DNA from: Sulfurifustis variabilis
GTDB taxonomy: Bacteria > Pseudomonadota > Gammaproteobacteria > Acidiferrobacterales > Sulfurifustaceae
DNA length: 64,000 nucleotides
Assembly (NCBI RefSeq): GCF_002355415.1
Contig: NZ_AP014936.1
Coordinates: 3,162,001 to 3,226,000, forward strand
Direction: 5' to 3'
Of this stretch, positions 62,724-64,000 are shown one piece after another. The position numbers and the translations under genes were made by a program. Position 1 is the stretch's first letter, and the number at the start of each line of letters is the position of its first letter. The notes beneath the pieces were generated by a model. It did no database searches, had not been told where the DNA came from, and saw only the letters and a list, made by a program, of their open reading frames with translations.

Positions 62724-64000
62724 TCATTCCTCTTCGACCGGCGCGGTGGGGCTTTGCGCACCGCGGGCCGCCCCTGCGCGATCGCGGATGCGGTGGACAG
62801 CAGGGGCATCGGGAAGCGACCGAACGATCGCCGCGGCCAGCGCGGCCCCGAGCAGGACCGTTGCCGTGATCCAGAACGGCGCCTGGGGCAGCAGACCGAA
62901 GATCCACCCCGCGCTCGCCGAGCCGACACCCTGGCCGAGGCTCGCCACGCCGATCTGGCGGCCCAGCGCCCGCCCCTGCCCCGCGGAGCCGGCGGCGCGG
63001 GAGACGGCATAGGCGAGGAGCGGGATCAGCAGCCCGATGCCGCCGGAGACGAGGGCCGTCGAGACGAGGAGTGCGGCGAACTCCACGGCGGCGACGAGGC
63101 CATAGAGGCCGGCCGCCGTTACGGTGAAGGCGAGCACCAGCGCGTATCGGACGCCGATTCTCTTGAGCAGCGGGGTGAACAGCACGAGTTGTACCGCCGC
63201 CATGACGAGGCTGCACTCGATGAAGAGGGTACCGAGGCGATCGGCGCCGAGGCCCAGGACCTGCTGCGTCCGAAGCGTGAGCGCGGTCTCGAAGCTCCCC
63301 AGCCCGAAGAGACCGAGCAAGCTGAACACGAGCAGGATTCCGAGGCGCGGGCGACTCCGCGCCGGCGCCGCCGGTCCCGGCATCCGTCGCGCGGGCGCCG
63401 CCTCCGGCAATCGCAGGTAGACGGCGAGCCAGACGAGCGCGCCGAACGCCGCGGCCATGCCGAGGCCGAGAACGGGACCTTCGAGCCGCAGTCCCCACGC
63501 GCCGGTATCGATGGCGGCGAGCCGGCCGCCCAGCGCCGGTCCCGCGACGAGCGCAAGCGTGCTCGCGGCCGTGAGCCAGGCGAAGCGGCGGGCGCGCTGC
63601 TCGAGCGGCCCCACCTCCGCCGCATAGGCGAGCACCGCCGGCAGCACGGCCGCGACGAGCGCGCCGCCGGCCGCGCGCGCGAGGTACGCCGTCCAGAGCG
63701 TCGTCGCGAGCCCGAACGCGACCAGGGACGCCACGCACCCGGCGAGGCCGAGCAGCAGCACGGGCCGGCGGCCGAACCGGTCGGACGCGCGGCCCCAGAG
63801 GGGAGCGAAGAGGAACAGCATCAGCATGTACAGGCCCGCGAGCAGCCCGGTGTGCGCGGATACCGTCAGCCGCGAGGCATCCTCCGCCAGCCGCTCGACG
63901 AGAAGGGGCAGCACGGGAAGGATCACCCCGTAACCGAGGTACGCGGCGAACAGGGTGGCCATGAGGAGAAACAACGGCGCCGGCCGCCCCCCGCTTTCCG
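62724..64000 (-). CDS. MFS multidrug-type transporter, 5' end outside window
   Basis: At least 425 residues. The frame continues open past 63974, so the true start lies at or beyond the right edge. Two six-helix halves are visible, with the MFS motif GRASDRFGRRPVLLLGLAGC in the loop between helices 2 and 3, and LAAIDTGAWGLRLEGPVLGLG later. Closest in kind to tetracycline/multidrug DHA1 exporters. The substrate cannot be read from sequence. Its stop is about 100 bases from the antiporter start. Confidence 0.88.
   Translation of the reverse strand, partial: ESGGRPAPLFLLMATLFAAYLGYGVILPVLPLLVERLAEDASRLTVSAHTGLLAGLYMLMLFLFAPLWGRASDRFGRRPVLLLGLAGCVASLVAFGLATTLWTAYLARAAGGALVAAVLPAVLAYAAEVGPLEQRARRFAWLTAASTLALVAGPALGGRLAAIDTGAWGLRLEGPVLGLGMAAAFGALVWLAVYLRLPEAAPARRMPGPAAPARSRPRLGILLVFSLLGLFGLGSFETALTLRTQQVLGLGADRLGTLFIECSLVMAAVQLVLFTPLLKRIGVRYALVLAFTVTAAGLYGLVAAVEFAALLVSTALVSGGIGLLIPLLAYAVSRAAGSAGQGRALGRQIGVASLGQGVGSASAGWIFGLLPQAPFWITATVLLGAALAAAIVRSLPDAPAVHRIRDRAGAARGAQSPTAPVEEE

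Overview
The window is high-GC, densely coding proteobacterial DNA. GC and codon usage were judged by eye, not computed. hemP/bfd next to tonB-exbB-exbD, a split bacterioferritin pair, a MerR-type mer operon and CopA/CopB-type copper genes suggest a beta- or gammaproteobacterium, possibly a chemolithotroph from a metal-rich habitat. No 16S rRNA, tRNA, insertion sequence or CRISPR array was seen, so the taxon is open. Most of the window is a metal-handling island; the right end is carbohydrate and acetyl-phosphate metabolism.

Layout. (1) 1-8.4 kb, plus strand: the 3' part of a cusA-type efflux pump gene, a methyltransferase, a periplasmic thiol/copper set (TlpA-like, CcdA-like, thioredoxin-like, beta-propeller-like protein), a Tat-exported multicopper oxidase, a SCO1-like copper chaperone and a SHOCT protein. 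(2) 8.4-19.7 kb, minus strand: two complementary bacterioferritin subunits, then a Fur-box-led iron/haem set read bfd, hemP, tonB, exbB, exbD, FTR1-cytochrome c fusion, TonB-dependent receptor, a membrane-anchored CbiX-like protein with four half-domains, and a DUF2325 protein. (3) 19.7-20.8 kb: a poorly coding stretch with two weak ORFs and a SHOCT relic. (4) 20.8-28.6 kb: a MerR-controlled metal cassette (MerR, CcdA-like, P1B ATPase, thioredoxin, frameshifted HMA gene) with two divergent 19-bp-spacer promoters, a DsbG-like protein, a glycine-zipper lipoprotein and a second P1B ATPase. (5) 28.6-37.5 kb: a CzcICBA-type efflux operon followed by coupled accessory genes (ICMT-like, MgtC-like, PII-like, TPM), and a ZIP transporter. 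(6) 37.6-40.6 kb: an RND relic and merR/merTPA. (7) 40.8-51.4 kb: DUF1232, a frameshifted DUF1566 gene, YHS, a hybrid histidine kinase, cupredoxin, copB, copA, a Cys-rich exported protein, SHOCT, a Met-rich Spy-like protein and a membrane protein. (8) 51.5-64 kb: glucan phosphorylase, tandem USP, GH65 phosphorylase fused to beta-phosphoglucomutase, histidine phosphatase, phosphoketolase, DsbA-like, Kef-type antiporter and MFS transporter.

How it fits together. Copper/silver, Zn/Cd-like and mercury are each met by export, oxidation/reduction and periplasmic binding. The iron block looks like a haem acquisition route in which the CbiX-like protein could remove iron from the ring and FTR1 re-import it; this is inference and the most novel idea here. 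The right-hand block could turn glycogen and alpha-glucosides into hexose phosphates and then acetyl-phosphate. Many neighbours share ATGA stop/start overlaps, pointing to translational coupling. Several relics and frameshifts (24.8, 28.7, 37.8 and 41.2-41.7 kb) show that the island has been rearranged, unless some are assembly errors.
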